Assembly (NCBI GenBank): GCA_035578175.1
Contig: JAQMRL010000003.1
Coordinates: 27,104,672 to 27,168,671 of the forward strand
DNA: 64,000 bases
Direction: 5' to 3'
DNA from: Catonia carolina
Lineage: Eukaryota > Arthropoda > Insecta > Hemiptera > Achilidae
In this document: positions 1-11,599 of the stretch, piece after piece
Numbering within the stretch: the stretch's first letter is position 1
How the letters are laid out: each line of letters begins with the position of its first letter
Notes under the pieces: generated by a model
Told to the model about the DNA's origin: nothing
What the model saw: the letters and a program-made list of their open reading frames with translations, nothing else
Database searches by the model: none
Translations under genes and position numbers: made by a program

Positions 1-510
1 TTCCCTTTGAGGCTCATCTTCAAATCATCGCATAAAATGGCATGAATTAATCCCTGTGCGATACCAACTTCGTTCACCAACTCCGCGATTGTCATTTTTC
101 TATCATCTAGAATCTGTTGTTTCAGTTTGCAATGATTTCGTCATTTCGGAATGTTGACGGTCTAATGTCTCCTGCCCTTTGTCTCCTCCCCTTAAACTAT
201 GCAAACCAGTCGTAAACAGCGGATTTTTTTAGTGTATTTTCACCGTAAACTAGCAGCAGAGCCAACAGCTATCTCTGAAGACGACTTTCCTAATTTTCAC
301 ATGAATTTGATGTTCGCACGCTGTTCGAACTGCGACATTGTGTTGAGTGACAATCACTCACATCTACGTCACATGAACCACTAACGTCACTACACACTGT
401 CCAAATATGTTCAAACAGGAGTGTGCAAGCAATTATATTGGTAGTTCGGCTGTCTTATCGCTTGTTTGGTGTCGGTAAGGCAATTTCGGGAACTTTCTGA
501 ACGCCCCTCG
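1..510 (-). pseudogene. mariner-like element, 5' half with decayed transposase N-terminus
   Basis: The minus strand encodes a decayed mariner transposase N-terminus starting at the ATG at 338 (MSQFEQRANIKF, then an in-frame stop). Further along are RPSTFRND and, after a frameshift near 130, KLKQQILDDRKMTIAELV and EVGIAQGLIHAIL. The latter is the paired-like DNA-binding region typical of mariners related to SETMAR and FLJ37770-type proteins. The outer end at 510 reads CGAGGGGCGTTCAGAAAGTT on the minus strand, a typical mariner terminal repeat, and is followed by TA at 511-512, the expected target dinucleotide. The catalytic domain would lie left of the window. Stops and the frameshift mean no functional product. 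Confidence 0.75.
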
Positions 511-512
511 TA

Positions 513-1554
513 TAGGTTTCTTATAAACAAGAAATATTCGCGAGCCGGAATCGGTTGTTTATGACAATGCCTGGAAGAGAAGGACAACAAAAAGTTACAT
601 TTGCTTTTAATTTCTTCTGAGAACTTGATTTCTTATGTAAAAAGGTAAGGTATAGTAATTCTAAAAACTACGTGAACGTATTTTATATACATTTTTAACA
701 TATATTAAGATAAAAATGATCTGTGCGAGTTGAGTTTATAGCAAAACTAAGACATTACAATAATTTCTTTCGAATATCAGAACAATAAGTAATTATGGTA
801 ACAATAGGAGTTCACATTACTAGAATCAGAACTCCATTGAATCTAATCCTGTAGATAAAAAAAAAATTGTAAGCCATTTATCGTAAAAAAAATTAGTAAT
901 ATCTGTGCAAGTAACACACGTGTATTGAAACACCGGTAAGTACTGATAATTTACTCCATCGTTCGAAATATTATCTTAACATCTTTCCCTTGTAATGCGC
1001 GTTAAAAGGCTAATACGTTGCTGAAAATTTGTTAGAAAGCAATACGGTATATATGAAATTTACTTCAATATAAAGAGTTATACCTCTGTAACATTTCAAA
1101 GGAAACCAAGGGGAATAACCTCAAAATATAGTAGAATATTAGATTAGTAAACGTTAACTGTTGTAGAAAGGCTGATATATTTGCTTGCGTAACGTGTATG
1201 TAGGTGTTATCAAAGAATATTGTTAATCTCGAATTAACAGTTACCATCATTTATAATACAATTAAATTATCAAATATGAGAGAATGTTGTTCAGTTTAAT
1301 TACACATATCGTTGACTCTAAATAATTTATGCTTTGAGTAATAATGTAATATAATATCAAAATTAATGAGTTTAACCCCTGCCTGTGTGAAATATATCGT
1401 TTCGGACTCTATCAAACTTACAACGAAAGGAACACATAGATCAATCGAAGTTTAATGCATTTGTTACTGTAATGTACAGTCTACTTTGGGTTTATTTAAG
1501 GACGCAATTGTTTACAAAAATAATAACAAATTAATTATTTACAATAAATGATTA
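513..1554. other. AT-rich DNA, no gene seen
   Basis: The stretch is A+T-rich with only short open frames of random composition. I recognise no coding, RNA or transposon signal in it. Confidence 0.5.
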
Positions 1555-1690
1555 CGGTTATGACTATTAAGTAACTTATAACTAATAACTTATAACTAAT
1601 AACTTATCACTAATAACTAATAATCACTAATCACTAATCAATAAACACTAATCACTAGTAATCACTAATAACTAATAACTATTAAGTAAG
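1555..1690. repeat. degenerate tandem repeat of ACTAATA-type units
   Basis: The interval is an imperfect array of TAACTAATAACT and AATCACTAATCACT variants, running into the (TTC)n tail of the adjacent LINE. It looks like a simple-sequence expansion. Confidence 0.75.
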
Positions 1691-1692
1691 CA

Positions 1693-2740
1693 TTCTTCTT
1701 CTTCTTCTTCTTTGTCTGCTATCCATTAATGGATGTTTGCGATCACCGCTGACCACTTTTCTCTGTCACCACACGTGTGTATTATGTCTCCTGCGGCCTC
1801 CATCCCTGTCCATTGCTTGATATTCTGCAGCCACGACATCCTCCTTCTGCCTACTCCTCTCCGTCCCTCTATCTTCCCCTCAATTATCAGTTGCAGCAGA
1901 TGGTACCTCTCATTGCGCATCACATGTCCCAGATAAGCGGTCTTCCTTCTTTTTATGGTGCTCATCAGTTCCCGTTTCCTTCCTATCCTCTCCAGAATCT
2001 CCTCATTGGTTATTTTTGCCGTCCATGGAACCTTCAGGATTCGTCGGTAGATCCACATTTCAAATGCTTCCAACCTGTTCATGGTGTTAACCTTCAGCGT
2101 CCAACCCTCCATGCCATACAAAAGTACCGACCATACATAGCATTTTGTGAATCGTATTTTAAGGTTGAGGTCAAATTCCGTGTTTGTGAGGATGCTTCTG
2201 AACCTTATAAATACACTCCGTGCCTTCTCTATTCGACACTTGATTTCCACATCTGATGACCAGTCTTCACATAACCAAGTTCCTAAATAGTTGAATTTCT
2301 TCACACGCTCTATGTCTTCATTGTTGAGCGTTATCTTTGAATTCTGAAACTCATCTGGTTTGCGAGTAATTATTAAGAACTTTGTCTTTCTTACGTTGAT
2401 ATCTATTCCCATACCTTTGCTATGCACTGCAACTGTGTTGAGGAGATATTGAAGGTCATTCATGTTATCCGCCACAAGAACCGTGTCATCCGCATACCGT
2501 ACATTGTTGATCCATGTGCCGTTCACTTTGATGCCCAACTGTTGTCCTTCGAGTGCTTCTTGGAAAATGCTTTCTGAATACAAGTTGAACAGGAGTGGGG
2601 AGAGGACACATCCCTGTCTCACACCTCTAACAATACTCTGTGCCTCTGTAGTTTCATTGTCAATCCTCACTGCAGCCGTTTGATTCCAGTATAAGTCCTC
2701 TATACATCGGACATCCCTTTGATCTATGTAGACTAAATTA
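1693..2740 (-). pseudogene. RTE-like LINE, 5'-truncated RT and C-terminus with (GAA)n tail
   Basis: On the minus strand an open frame of about 335 residues (about 2732 to 1726) holds the second half of a non-LTR reverse transcriptase. It starts near DVRCIEDLYWNQTAAVRID and continues with RQGCVLSPLLFNLY, the catalytic box VRYADDTVLVADN, and the LINE C-terminal region with WTLKVNTMNRLEAFEMWIYR, RKTAYLGHVMRNE and GRRGVGRRRMSWL. The N-terminal endonuclease and the first RT motifs are absent. There is no internal stop across the remnant, so the copy is fairly young. The element ends in a (GAA)n tract (plus strand TTC at 1693-1711), a short-repeat tail as in RTE-type elements rather than poly(A). 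I found no clear target-site duplication. Clade assignment beyond RTE-like is inference. Confidence 0.82.
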
Positions 2741-2794
2741 ATTACAATAAGTTATTAAACTCTTTTTCGTATAACTCTCCTCTACCTCAAGCCA

Positions 2795-3495
2795 ACAAAA
2801 TGTTGTACCTCGGTCTACATAAATAGACAGACGGCTTACATGGAATGAACATGCAACCGATGAACGTAAAGCATTAGATGGTAAGCAAAAACAGCTATAC
2901 AACAGCGATACAGCGATCGTCAATCAAAATTGCCTACTCCTCAAAAATTACTGTTATATAAGACTATACTTAAGCCAATGTGGATGTAGGGTTGGCAGAT
3001 CTCTGGTTCATCGAAACCATCAGTCATAGCTAAGCTTCAACGGTTCCAATCAAAATTGCTTCGTACGCTAGTTTACGCTCCATTTTTTGTGTCGAATCTC
3101 ACACTTCACTCGGACCTAAAAATTCACCATACATGAAATTTATCAACGCTTTAGATTAAAATTACTTAACAATTCCAACCCATTGATTCGTGAACTAAGT
3201 TCTCCAAATTTCGTCGGCTTAGCAGGAGGTGGAGCAGAGACTTGGTTTAACTTCATTCAATCAATACAGTTAAAATTTAATTACGCTTAGTAAAATAACA
3301 ATCATCCCACTTACTAATATAAATTTAATAATCTTAATGATTAAATCATGAAAAGGCTAACAGTAGCAATAGACTGCGGGAGTCCGAATAATGAGTAGTG
3401 TCCTCCTTTAACGTGTAACGTTATTTTTAAATATATATTATATGAATATTTGCTGGTTGTGTAAAACCGCACAGTTGTAAATAAAAACAGATAAA
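2795..3495 (+). pseudogene. Jockey-like LINE 3' fragment
   Basis: Plus-strand translation gives LYLGLH, a stop, then TDGLHGMN, and later segments equivalent to the post-RT region of the full-length Jockey element in this window (YLGLHLDRRLTW at ORF2 residues 740-751). Also visible are KPMW, QRFQSKLLRTLVYAP and SNLTLHSDLKIHH. Several stops and frameshifts interrupt it. The 3' end, ACAGTTGTAAATAAAAACAG near 3475-3494, resembles the 3' ends of the elements at 32.05 kb and 42.2 kb, marking it as a truncated relative. It encodes nothing functional. Confidence 0.72.
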
Positions 3496-4167
3496 GTGGA
3501 AAAAGTAAACTCTTTAAGACTTAAACTAAACTTTACAAGAAAAAATTATGGCTATGTATAAGCAAAACATTATGATTGAACCCTTACTTACAGTTGTACA
3601 CAAAGATAACAATATTACACTCTTTCCTTGTCACGAACGAACTTATTTCCGATGTGCGACAAACTACTTCGCTTAACACTGTTCAAGATAACTTTCATTA
3701 ATTTTAGCAGCTGTTTATGTAATCACTGATGAACGGAGAGTCAGTTGACTTTTCAGAACCGGTTTTATAATAAAATTTTAAAAGAAAGAAAAAAATAACC
3801 GAGAAATCAATAACAAAGTATTAAATATAATAGGCCATACAGAAATCGTCCATTCTGTTATAGAAAAATTCAGATAAATAAATAAAAAAAGAAGGAATAA
3901 TGAAGTCAGCAATCGTACTTAGTACCCTGGGCTAGAAAAATCGAACAAGTGAAAGAAAAGGTGCCGCTACCTGACAGGTAAATTAGACCTCCCAAAACAC
4001 ATATAATTATCGCGTCTATTGTCCCGAGAATTGTCTACTGTCACAGTCTGTCAAATTAGCTTATTCCTCTTTTGAAGATAATGACCAACTCTCTTTCCAT
4101 GGAACTAAGCGCCACTCATGGCTCTTCTTGCTTCCGGTAATAGTGATTTAGTCCAATTTTTAGACGA
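3496..4167. other. AT-rich DNA, no gene seen
   Basis: The stretch contains no recognisable coding block, structured RNA or repeat terminus. Confidence 0.45.
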
Positions 4168-4497
4168 TTACAGTATAGTCTAAATGAAATTTATCACCTT
4201 ACCTTTGGTTGCTTATTGAAGTTTTAAAAAACTTCCGCGCGTTTCGGTGGTACCACCTTTTTCAGAGCACATTTAAAAAAATTAAAATTAAAAATTTAGA
4301 ACGGTGTTTCCATTCAGTTATTTAGATTAAAAACATTTAGATTGAGTTTTAACTGAATGGAAACACTGTTCTAAATTTTAATTTTATTTTTTTTAAAATA
4401 TGCTCTGAGGAAGGTGGTACCACCAAAACGCGCTTAAGGTTTTTAAAACTTCAATAAGCAACCAAAGGTAAGGTGATAAATTTCATTTATACTGTAA
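4168..4497. repeat. fold-back (long inverted repeat) MITE
   Basis: The interval is nearly all inverted repeat: arms of about 150 bp (4168-4321 and 4349-4497) around a spacer of about 27 nt. Outer ends read TTACAGTATA and TATACTGTAA, and both arms contain AATGAAATTTATCACCTTAC. Each arm carries GTTTCGGTGGTACCACC followed by TCAGAGCA or its complement, a motif shared with the repeats at 43.7 and 59.2 kb. The imperfect match between arms shows it is not brand new. It has no coding capacity. Confidence 0.85.
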
Positions 4498-6099
4498 TTT
4501 ATATTAATGGTTGGCAGGATGCATTTCAAAAATTTATTTAAAAATGTTTAGACGCTTTGAATCCATTCTGTTCACACGACCTGTTTATAAATTTGTTCAT
4601 GACCTTATTTACAGTACATGCATCCCAATTTCCTGTTGATATTGTTTCTCGCTTTGCTTTTTTCAGACATTTTAAAATTGTTTATAGGACAATATTTAGA
4701 TTGTAAATTAAAGCATTGTATACTTAAAAGACTTGATTTTAAGCAATTGGTTTCATAATATTTTCTTGCTGCACTCCAAGGAAAACTAAACTTAAAGCAT
4801 TTAACTTCCCATAGAATATAAAACATCGTATTATACAATAAATAATAAAATGAAATTGAATTGATGTATGGGAGAAATGGAAGAACTTACCTTCCCAAAT
4901 AGCAATGCCAGCAAATAAAATAAAAGATAAAAAATTGTTTTTTTTTATTTTCAAATTAGCTGTATGTTACATAGAATAGGCCAAATTGTACTCTGGAAGC
5001 TCTACGTTTTCCAACAGTGGGAGATCTTTTTATAAATCGGTTGGAGATTTCTAAGATTACCTGATACAAACAAACAAACGTTACTTCTTTATAATATTTT
5101 ATTAGTATAGCTATCCAGTTAACAAGGAATCTTACAAGGATATCTTCAGTTTACAAAGAAATAGTAATGTTACTTTTATTTTTCATTAAGTTTATAAAAC
5201 TGAGACCAAAATAGTTCATGCAATTTAAAATCGTTTCACATAATAATATTTTAATTAAGTTTGTTTGAAGCAAAACTAGGACACAGAGTTTAATATGCCG
5301 TTAGTTCTCAGATCATTTACTCCTTTGACAAGAATATTAAATTTACTTCATACCTTTAATTTCTGATACATACCTGTATAGCCCTTATATTAGTAAATTC
5401 TCTGGTACGAAATTTAGGCTACACTTTTCTTTTATAAAAATATTGTAATAACCTTCTATATCATGAAAGTATATCATTTTAAAAGAAGAATCGTTTGTAC
5501 CGAAAAAACCCTTTTTACACCTGTTGGCACGTAACAATTATTCCCACGTACGTGGATGCTTGTACTTGAATAAAAATTAATATAAATTCTCCGTGATTTT
5601 GAATTATAAAAACACACATCGTTGTTCACCGGCAAAACGACTTCTTTTATATAAAATTATAAATATTGATTTATCCGTTTATTATAAAACCGAAAATATA
5701 ACTTCAACCGTTTCATCTGGGGAACGAAATGAGCTATTTCAAGCTTTCAAAGTCGCATCAATTCAGTTTATGCTTTAGTACTTGTAAAGTTACAAGCAGG
5801 AGCTAAAAAAAAATTTAAATTATTTCTAAAACCAACATTTTAATAAATATTGTTCATTTTGATGGTTTCTTTCGTACTGCCATCATAATACTGGTTCTGT
5901 AACACACTATGAACATAAACCTTCTTTATTTACATGTTCATAACACATTTGTGACTAATAGTCTGAGTCTTCTACTTGACAATATCAAGTAAAATATGTC
6001 TGAATCGCATCTCTAAACAAAATTTCATATTACGAATTACTTTCAAAATGTGACCAATGTCGAGTGAAACCGATTCGGAGGCAGGTTTCAAAAATACTG
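4498..6099. other. AT-rich DNA, no gene seen
   Basis: Only short random open frames occur. A minus-strand stretch near 4890-4952 reads as a hydrophobic peptide followed by GTAAGT, but it lacks an ATG and was not accepted. Confidence 0.4.
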
Positions 6100-6866
6100 T
6101 GACACTTAACGCTAAGGTCCGTTTCGGGATCTAGGTTATTAAATAATTATTACACTAAAGTTTACAATTACAAATATTTATTACACTAAAAGATTACAAA
6201 ATAAATAATTAACTAATTATAATGAAGTAATACAATAAATGATTTAATAATTTACTTAAAATAAATAATAAACACTAAATAACTTAATTATCTACTTAGC
6301 ACTACTTATAATCAATTTTATTGAATACACATACAAAATGAAAACTGAATACACAAAACTGAATTTAATACAGATACACATTAACTTTTCACAATACACA
6401 CACAAACAAAGACAGTATAACAATCATTGACTAACACAATGCTCGGAACGCGCCTGCACTACCCCGTAGCCACTCGTCAAAGATCAAATGAATACTAACT
6501 CTTGACCGCGCTTGGGGGTCTCTTTTATAGTGAATCAAAAGAACCTTCCCGAAGAACACCGAACGTTGATACAAATAGTAAGGTACAGAAAAAACCCTTT
6601 ATAAATGAGTGCTAGAAAAATCTATTGTAAACAAGTCAACTATTGTAAATAGAAAACGTAAACAACCGACCCCTTCATAAATAGCTGTACAAACAATTAC
6701 CGACCTTTTATCACAAACAATAGCGCAGTTATTTCAAACAACTTTCATGAATAGGCATACCTTTATTGTCACTATTGTCCTATTATCACTTATTGTTACT
6801 ATTTCATTCTATTATCCCCTCTGTACTATTTTTATGAATGAATCCTACTAGAAATTTCGAAAACCA
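6100..6866 (-). mobile_element. LTR-like dispersed repeat, copy 1
   Basis: This 767-bp segment matches 35480-36145 along its length, with indels. Read on the minus strand both copies begin TGGTT and end TGTCA, the TG...CA ends of a long terminal repeat. Both have a TATA-box-like sequence (TATAAAAGAGA here at about 6520-6530) followed by a conserved GC-richer block containing GATCTTTGACGAGTG. These features suggest a solo LTR. However, I cannot find a 4-6 bp target duplication at either copy and no internal retrotransposon genes adjoin it, so the LTR reading is inference. Confidence 0.5.
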
Positions 6867-7840
6867 CACCATCCTTCGTGCAAATCTCGAATCACTCATT
6901 ACGGCTTAGAAAATTATGATCAAAAGCGCCTTGAGTTTAAACAGACAATTCCCGTCAGATTTGTTATACGACAGATCCCGTGTACTTGACGTTCGGAAAC
7001 ATTCATAAGAACCCTGTTAGTTCACATAAAATTAAGTTAATTGTCATACTACAGAAAATCACACACAATATCAGACCAAAACTGCAAGTCATGTTGGTTA
7101 TCAAATCCTCATATTAAATATGACCATCGATGCATATTACTTAGCCACTATTGTTCGATAACTCTGGTAGCTTTAAATAGCACTAAAACAAAACTCTAAA
7201 AACATAGGCCAAGGTGGTGGAGGGGAAAATATGGATACAGAATATTAGAATTAAGACACATTTACCTCTTTTTCCCTCTTATCGTCACCTTGAACCCTTG
7301 CAGCAGCCCGCAGATGCATCTGGGGTGACAGTAGCGTAAATCCTCTGATGGCGGAACGTCCGCAGGTTTCACGTAATAGCGCACGGCGCGACAGGACGAC
7401 GCTCACTGCTCGGTTGTTTGAATCGGACTGGATTCAGGTAAAGGAATGAGGGAGGCCTTATCTATTGATAAACTAATACTATGTAATTGTCTGCAGTCTA
7501 TCTGCTTTAAAATAAAATGAGTTCTGAAAACTATATTATATCTTCATATCCCAGAAGCTCTCCGAGATACTGAAGTAACACTACAAATATATAAGGCAAG
7601 AGTAACCATCTGGCTAATAAATTTAGGGACAAGGCAGTCAGAGGACTTAAATCCGAGTATATACCCGAGTTTATTTTAATGTACTTCCGAATCACTGGCT
7701 CCCTTGATACAGTCATATTATAGGGTATTTTATTTTTGTTATAGAATTGTGAGCGAGAATCAGCTTCATCCACAATAACATGGAGCATTATTATTTATTA
7801 ATTATTTAAAGTTATACATGTTGTATGTTAATTCGTATTG
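6867..7840. other. no gene seen; a GC-richer patch at about 7300-7430
   Basis: Most of the interval is AT-rich. The patch around 7300-7430 (for example GGCGGAACGTCCGCAGG) is clearly more GC-rich than its surroundings, but no frame stays open through it and I recognise no family. Confidence 0.4.
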
Positions 7841-8080
7841 TTTTTGTTTTTTTTTTTTTTTTGTATCCGAGGCGGCGAGAAAAATAATTTCATTTTCAAT
7901 CCCACACAATGGGGAAGTAGTGTTGAACTCAATTGAGGCGTCCTCATCCAGTCCAAGGAGGCCCACCAACCAAAAATCCGCTGACTGGGCACTTGATTTG
8001 ACATCTGTAAAAATCCTCCACCTCCCTCCGAACTGTAAATGTAATATACTACAACGGAAATGTAGGGTTAAAATTTAGCA
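7841..8080 (-). mobile_element. possible 5'-truncated retroposon with poly(A) tail
   Basis: A run of T around 7845-7862 directly abuts a GC-richer segment that differs in composition from both flanks. Read on the minus strand this is a unique segment ending in a poly(A) tail, as in a retrotransposed 3' end. I do not recognise the body, and no convincing target duplication was found. Confidence 0.35.
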
Positions 8081-8337
8081 CACTGTCAACAGTTGTAAAA
8101 GGGAATCGTAGCCTATTTCCAACCCTCGCTGTCAAAGACCACCACTTACTCTTTGTCTTTCATTCATCTCTTTCGATTCTAACTCATGCAATTAGTTCTT
8201 TTATTTTGTGTGATTGTATTAGTTTTATATAATATTTATTCATATTGTTTAAAAAAATAACTTAAATTAACATTATTAAAATCATTAAGTATATTAAGCT
8301 AATAGTTAATATGTTAAAAAAAGTATTCGTATTTTTG

Positions 8338-8732
8338 TGTAAAAAAAGTGCCATTAATGGGCCCGTGGATTGTTAAATTATTTTTTGCACTCGATCTGCT
8401 GGTTCCAGGTCTACTAAAAATAGGTTCATTTCGTATCACAGTCGGACAATTTTATGACTGAACTTAAAAACAGAAGAGTTAGAGATGTAAATTACACTAG
8501 TCAGAGTAATCTCTTCTCAAAGTAATGAATTTCGATATACAGCCAGAAGCTGTGGTAAATGAAGTGAAGGTGTCATTTGCAGGTAGGTGCTTTGCGAAGG
8601 TCTTGGCATTCTGGTAAGGATACTCTTTCAACTCAGTGAGAAGGCAACTGTAAACTTCTCGTTTTTACTCAGTAAAACCTCTAAAGTTTTGAACCAGCCT
8701 TTCGGCTGTTGATCTAATGAACAAACAACATA
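8338..8732 (+). mobile_element. family B retroposon, copy 1
   Basis: About 390 bp matching 13243-12865 (minus) and 19180-19575 (plus). Shared blocks include GATTGTTAAATTATT near the start, AGTAATGAATTTC with ATACAGCCAGA in the middle, and TTGAACCAGCCTTTCGGCTG near the 3' end. The truncated copy at 55993-56090 has a target duplication and an (AAC)n tail, so this is a retroposon, probably a SINE or a short LINE 3' end. No coding capacity is evident. Confidence 0.72.
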
Positions 8733-9717
8733 ATTAAAACATTATGTAGTTTAAAAAATTAGTTCTATATAATGTTTAGTTTTAGATAACAATTTATCAT
8801 ACAACTCCTTCGCGTCTACAGGCTAGGTCTTTGTGAGAGTTGAAAATTAATTATAAAAGACTTTTATTTTACTTGATAAATAAATAAATTTTTATAATAT
8901 TAACTATTCCGAATTATATAATCATCTTGGCACAACTACAACAATTCTTTTGACTGGCATTTAATCTATTCAAATTAAATTTTGAAGCAATTAATAACAT
9001 AAGTTATAATGAATTAAAATATTAAAAGTAAGAAAATTAATTTACCTTATCATATTACAATAATTTTATTTATAAGCCTACATAGAATGAGAAATTAGCA
9101 AACCAAATATTAACTACCAGATAATGGCTCATTGCCAGATGCAATAAATAAAACTAGTTTATTTACTTATTACTACGTAATTTCAAAAATTATATAAAAT
9201 TGTCTTTACGTAGTCAAATTTATTTCAGTAAACGTCAAAATAATAATTTGATATTTTTGTAATGTTTTCTTTTCAGGAATAAAAATAATAATGAGTTTCT
9301 TTATAAGATGTTATTTTATTTATTTTAGACATTATTAAAAAAACCACTCATTACGTATATATTGCCGTATCCCAATAATACATGTATATTTTTTTGTAAT
9401 TGCTGTAATACTGGATGCTACATACCCATTAAAATTTCACTATTAAGTTTGCGTTGTTTTGTTTTGAATTAAAACTAAACTATAATTACTTGCTCAGGGT
9501 CATATTAGATATGATTATATTAGCAGCGATTTAAAATGTATTTGTGCATTAAATAATTATTTATCGTGTATCAAATAACTAATGTTTCCATAAATTGATT
9601 CATTATTATGAAAAGTAAATATCTTATTCTTATGTCTGAAAAATTATTAGCCTATTTTCTAGGAATTCAGTGGGGAGAAAGTGGACGATTAATATAATTA
9701 CTTCTTTTGACATTGTA
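8733..9717. other. AT-rich DNA, no gene seen
   Basis: The interval is very A+T-rich with no coding block or repeat terminus that I can support. Confidence 0.5.
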
Positions 9718-9826
9718 TTCTCTTCTTCTTCACCTTCTTTTTCTTTTTCTTCTACTTCTAATTATTCATCTTCTGTTTCGTTTTCTTTTTTTTCTCTCCT
9801 CCTCCTTCTTCTTTTTTGTTCTGATC
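9718..9826. repeat. pyrimidine-rich (TTC/TCT) low-complexity tract
   Basis: About 110 bases of almost pure C and T on the plus strand, dominated by TTCTTC and TTTTCT. The serine- and phenylalanine-rich open frame across it is a composition artefact. Confidence 0.8.
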
Positions 9827-10169
9827 CACGTTTTCCTCGTTTTCTGCGTTGTATTTTTAATTATATATTGAAGTAAGGCATATTTGCTCTCATTCCTTAT
9901 TACTATGCCCGAAGTATTGGAGCTTGCGAAATTAAATAATTTTCAAGATCTCTTAACTTTTCTTCATTCTTTGAAGTATTTTGGTATTGGTTGTACGATC
10001 CTTTCATGATATCCGCAATATTATTCGATGTAACCACATGTTAAAAACTTCCAGGTTTTAGAGGAGAGCTTTATTGAGTGTCCATGACACCACACCTTAA
10101 AGCAGGATAGAAAAGTATCATCTAAGCATACGAATTTTTTGTTAAGATGGAGATGATGACTTTTAAATA

Positions 10170-11344
10170 TAGTCGATTCCGGATAATTGGTCGACTAGTT
10201 AATCATTGGGGCAGCCGGTTTTTTGGGAGTTCTTTAATGAAAAAAAAAAAACAGAACGAGATTTTGCACTGATAACTACTCCGTTTATTCGGTCCATAAT
10301 GCCGCTTATTGGGACCAATCTGATGTATGTACAATATATGTTTTATTAAAACCATTACAGGCCAGCAACGAACAACACGTGATTCTAAGCGGCAAGATAA
10401 GATAATGGAAAGGATTGAGGTAGTAAAGTAAACATTTCGACAGATAAATAACAGTAATCATATATCAGTCTTAATAGAGATATTATTTACAGTACAACGT
10501 GTAGGCTACATCGTATTTGCACAGATTTCAGTGAGTCATATCCACTAGTTATGGGCAACTTTACAAGCTGTGTAGCCTCCTTGCAACTTATGGTTAGTTG
10601 TCACTTGTCATACGTACATAAAACGTTCGTAATTTCATGCTTTTCATAAGTTTTTGTGATTTCATGAGTGTACTGTAACACTGTTTATCGAGTTGGTTGT
10701 TTTGTTATCTGCAGGCATACTTTTTATTTTTTTTTTAATTCTCATTCGTTTCACACATTTTTTTGATATTTTCATGCATAGGCTTACAGTACAGTACCTA
10801 CTATCAACGTCTTTGTGAGTTAAATGCCTCGTAACGATATGACTGTGTGAATGAATAAAGCTTCTCGGCAAAATAAAAACGTATCCACCTAATTTAAGCC
10901 AACGTAAACTATCGGAACTAACCGGTGTACCAAAAATTACGATATCTTGTTTCGTGCCCCAAGAAAAGAAAATACGCCAAGAGTGGGCAAAAGATCATGG
11001 AACATTTCAGAAAAGAAAACGTAAAGAAAGGATCCACTTGTTGAGAAGCGTTGAATGAATGGTTTGCTATTGTAACTTCGCAAGGTGTTAATGTCAATGG
11101 TCCAATGTTTAAAACCAAGGCAAAAGGTTTTGCTAAAAAATTAATCATTGTTCTGATACCCTTTTGTCTGTTTCGTGTGTAGATAGATAGAACTTGCATG
11201 TAAAATTTCATGTATGTGATAATTTTAAAGACATACAGTATCGTATACGCCGCAGTTAACGAATTCGTTTATTACGGCCAGCCGTTTAATTAGGCCAAAA
11301 TTCTCCGATCCCGATGTGCCCCAGTTATCCAGAATTGACTGTAT
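10170..11344 (+). mobile_element. Tigger/pogo-like DNA transposon, degenerate
   Basis: The ends form terminal inverted repeats: AGTCGATTCCGGATAATTGG on the left (from about 10171), and on the right, read inward on the minus strand, AGTCAATTCTGGATAACTGG (from about 11341). Each is bordered by TA, the pogo-family target. Both subterminal regions contain further matching GGGGCA and GGCC stretches. The interior keeps only a pogo-type DNA-binding region (10876-11155). At about 1.17 kb the element is roughly half the length of an autonomous Tigger, so it is an internally deleted, non-autonomous copy. Confidence 0.75.
10876..11155 (+). pseudogene. Tigger/pogo transposase N-terminal (CENP-B-like) domain remnant
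   Basis: The plus frame from 10876 reads SQRKLSELTGVPKITIS, a psq/CENP-B-type helix-turn-helix, then EKKIRQEWAKDHGTFQKRKR. After a frameshift and stop near 11055 comes EALNEWFAIVTSQGVNVNGP followed by MFKTKAKGFAKKL, the second CENP-B DNA-binding helix-turn-helix. The order and spacing fit Tigger and jerky-type proteins. The DDE catalytic domain is missing. The reading-frame break makes it non-functional. Confidence 0.75.
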
Positions 11345-11424
11345 ATTGCTTATTCTAGTGAAGGTGGCTCGGGATTTATCAATTACGCACTTTGAGCGTT
11401 ACCCCAGTAATCTTGCTATTGAAC

Positions 11425-11560
11425 TTTTTACTTTCTCTTGCCTATATGAATATATTGAAAGGAAAGTATTCTTTTCATGTCGATTTTTTGAAATCGAGTT
11501 TTCACCGGATCTATACGTTTTCAGACCCTCTGAACCCAAAGAACATGTTTTTAGCGATTG

Positions 11561-11599
<39 letters not shown>

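Noticed and set aside
1777..2256. 159-residue plus-strand open frame
   Set aside because: It is the antisense shadow of the RTE-like reverse transcriptase remnant on the minus strand.
4739..4954. Minus-strand hydrophobic peptide followed by a GTAAGT donor, resembling a signal-peptide exon
   Set aside because: The apparent start is TTG, not ATG, no upstream ATG keeps the frame, and the hydrophobic composition follows from AT-rich sequence.
6100..6866. Firm assignment as a solo LTR
   Set aside because: TG...CA ends and a TATA box are suggestive, but no target duplication was found at either copy, so it is kept as LTR-like only.
9670..9876. Ser/Phe-rich 68-residue open frame
   Set aside because: It is a pyrimidine-rich low-complexity tract.
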